From positions 1 to 5,829 of the forward strand of contig CAYFQB010000074.1 in NCBI GenBank assembly GCA_964345225.1: 5,829 nucleotides of DNA, in the 5' to 3' direction. A program made the translations under genes and the position numbers. Origin of the DNA: CAYFQB01 sp964345225. GTDB lineage: Bacteria; Nitrospirota; Thermodesulfovibrionia; Thermodesulfovibrionales; UBA6898. A model generated the notes under the pieces. It made no database searches, was not told the origin of the DNA, and was given only the letters and a program-made list of their open reading frames with translations. Positions 5,102-5,829 of the stretch are shown here, in pieces. Position 1 is the stretch's first letter, and each line of letters begins with the position of its first letter.

Positions 5102-5434
5102 TTGGAACTGAATATAACACTTGGCAATGACTCCCTGTCAATTAACATAGATAATCCTTACCAAATTAATATTGATTCACTCATGATAAAGATAAAAGAA
5201 TATGCCTCATCTAAAAATATAAAATTAGATGGTATTGATTTAAGGGGCCTGTTACCGAAAATGATCAAAGGTGTCGCAGGATGTGAGAGCGGATGTCCAT
5301 CAAATGCTAAAAACCTTGTATATAAGGGGTTCAAGAATTTTGAGCTTGACTATATTGAAGGTGGGATTCTTTCTGCAAAGGTAAGTACAGGAGACGGCAA
5401 GACCCTTTATCTTAAAATATTTCCGGATTTTTAG
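5102..5434 (+). CDS. Hypothetical protein with CxxxC motif, 110 aa
   Basis: I cannot name this family. The protein has no signal peptide or membrane span and is probably cytoplasmic. The N-terminal third looks like beta strands (MELNITL, LSINIDN), then comes a helix (SLMIKIKEYASSKNI), then GIDLRGLLPKMIKG, and then the notable segment AGCESGCPSNAKNLV with C61 and C65. The C terminus alternates hydrophobic and polar residues (FELDYIEGGILSAKVS, TLYLKIFPDF), suggesting a small sheet. The Gly-rich CxxxC followed by Pro could bind a metal or cofactor or be redox-active; this is inference. Only two cysteines are present, so a cluster would need a partner or a dimer. The start is TTG behind TGGAGG. 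The gene has its own candidate promoter and a 9-bp inverted repeat in its leader, and it converges on the rRNA operon across a shared terminator. That it is a genuine gene is likely. Confidence 0.75.
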   Translation: MELNITLGNDSLSINIDNPYQINIDSLMIKIKEYASSKNIKLDGIDLRGLLPKMIKGVAGCESGCPSNAKNLVYKGFKNFELDYIEGGILSAKVSTGDGKTLYLKIFPDF

Positions 5435-5515
5435 TGCCGCCCTTTTATCTCTGGCTTTGCACCTGACTTATTACGTTGAATAAACACCTCTATCATATTT
5501 TTCCCCTTCATCAAT

Positions 5516-5544
5516 AAAAAAAGTAAAGCCCGGTAAAATCCGGG

Positions 5545-5555
<11 letters not shown>
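5516..5555. terminator. Bidirectional intrinsic terminator
   Basis: TAAAGCCCGG (5524-5533) and CCGGGCTTTA (5540-5549) form a perfect 10-bp stem with a 6-base loop. Six Ts follow (5550-5555) and seven As precede (5516-5522), so it reads as a terminator on both strands. On + it ends the 110-aa gene; on - it ends the rRNA operon directly after 5S. Confidence 0.93.
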
Positions 5556-5673
<118 letters not shown>

Positions 5674-5688
<15 letters not shown>

Positions 5689-5744
5689 ATATAACATCAA
5701 AGAACACTGTTTATCAAACTCTCTGACAACAGGAGGGAATTAGT
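5674..5744 (-). other. 23S-5S internal transcribed spacer
   Basis: About 70 bases of AT-rich spacer separate the 23S 3' end from 5S. I see no tRNA and no strong hairpin in it. Its 5S-proximal end holds one copy of the 13-bp repeat that also lies beyond 5S. Confidence 0.8.
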
Positions 5745-5829
5745 AAGGGTCAAGACGCACGGTCTATTAGTACTGGTCAGCTGAATACATTACTGCACTT
5801 ACACCTCCAGCCTATCAACGTGGTAGTCT
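5745..5829 (-). rRNA. rrl: 23S ribosomal RNA, 3' end only
   Basis: On the - strand this matches the conserved 3' end of bacterial 23S: GTTGATAGGC, GTGTAAG, GACCAGTACTAATAGACCGTG and the final GTCTTGACC, which should pair with the 5' end of the molecule beyond the window. About 85 of some 2,900 bases are present. The 3' end, near 5745, is estimated from the terminal-helix motif and could shift by a few bases. Confidence 0.95.

Noticed and set aside
5435..5515. Possible small gene or RNA between the 110-aa gene and the terminator
   Set aside because: About 80 bases with no start plus ribosome site, no strong fold and no recognisable motif; treated as a 3' untranslated spacer.

Overview
The window (roughly 39-40% G+C by eye) looks like a piece of a Gram-negative-type bacterial chromosome. 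ClpS, ClpA and Aat together form the N-degron machinery typical of Proteobacteria and some neighbouring phyla. I cannot assign a phylum from the sequence alone. A low-GC member of Nitrospirota or of the former deltaproteobacterial lineages would fit, but that is a guess. Most of the window is ordinary core-genome content, and I see no convincing new defence or mobile system in it.

Left end (1-632): a RAYT/IS200-like HUH transposase on the + strand. Its 5' end is cut off by the window edge, because the reading frame is open through base 3 and the residues before the first ATG also fit the family. A small GC-rich hairpin with a repeated 9-mer follows it and is a candidate REP-type element. Left-centre (633-1427), on the - strand: a protein of two tandem ACT domains, followed by an unrecognised 108-aa protein that starts at TTG.

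Centre (1428-4867): a divergent promoter region serves the ACT gene (-) and the clpS-clpA-aat cluster (+). ClpS recognises N-terminal Leu/Phe/Tyr/Trp, ClpA unfolds the delivered substrate for ClpP (not in the window), and Aat adds Leu or Phe to N-terminal Lys or Arg, creating such degrons. Adaptor, unfoldase and degron-writing enzyme are thus encoded side by side. All the key residues I could place by family knowledge are present. clpS and clpA overlap by ATGA. The upstream in-frame ATG of clpA (1870) is probably not its start; 1888 is.

Right-centre (4868-5101): non-coding DNA with two competing hairpins at the end of aat, a bulged GC hairpin with a T-tract (probable terminator), three 7-bp tandem repeats, a candidate promoter, and a perfect 9-bp inverted repeat in the leader of the next gene. 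That gene (5102-5434) begins at TTG behind a strong Shine-Dalgarno and encodes a 110-aa protein I do not recognise, with a conserved-looking GCESGCP motif.

Right end (5524-5829): a symmetrical 10-bp terminator between A- and T-tracts, then a complete 5S rRNA and the 3' end of a 23S rRNA, both on the - strand. An rRNA operon therefore runs into the window from the right, and the hairpin can stop transcription from both sides. A 13-bp direct repeat flanks the 5S gene.
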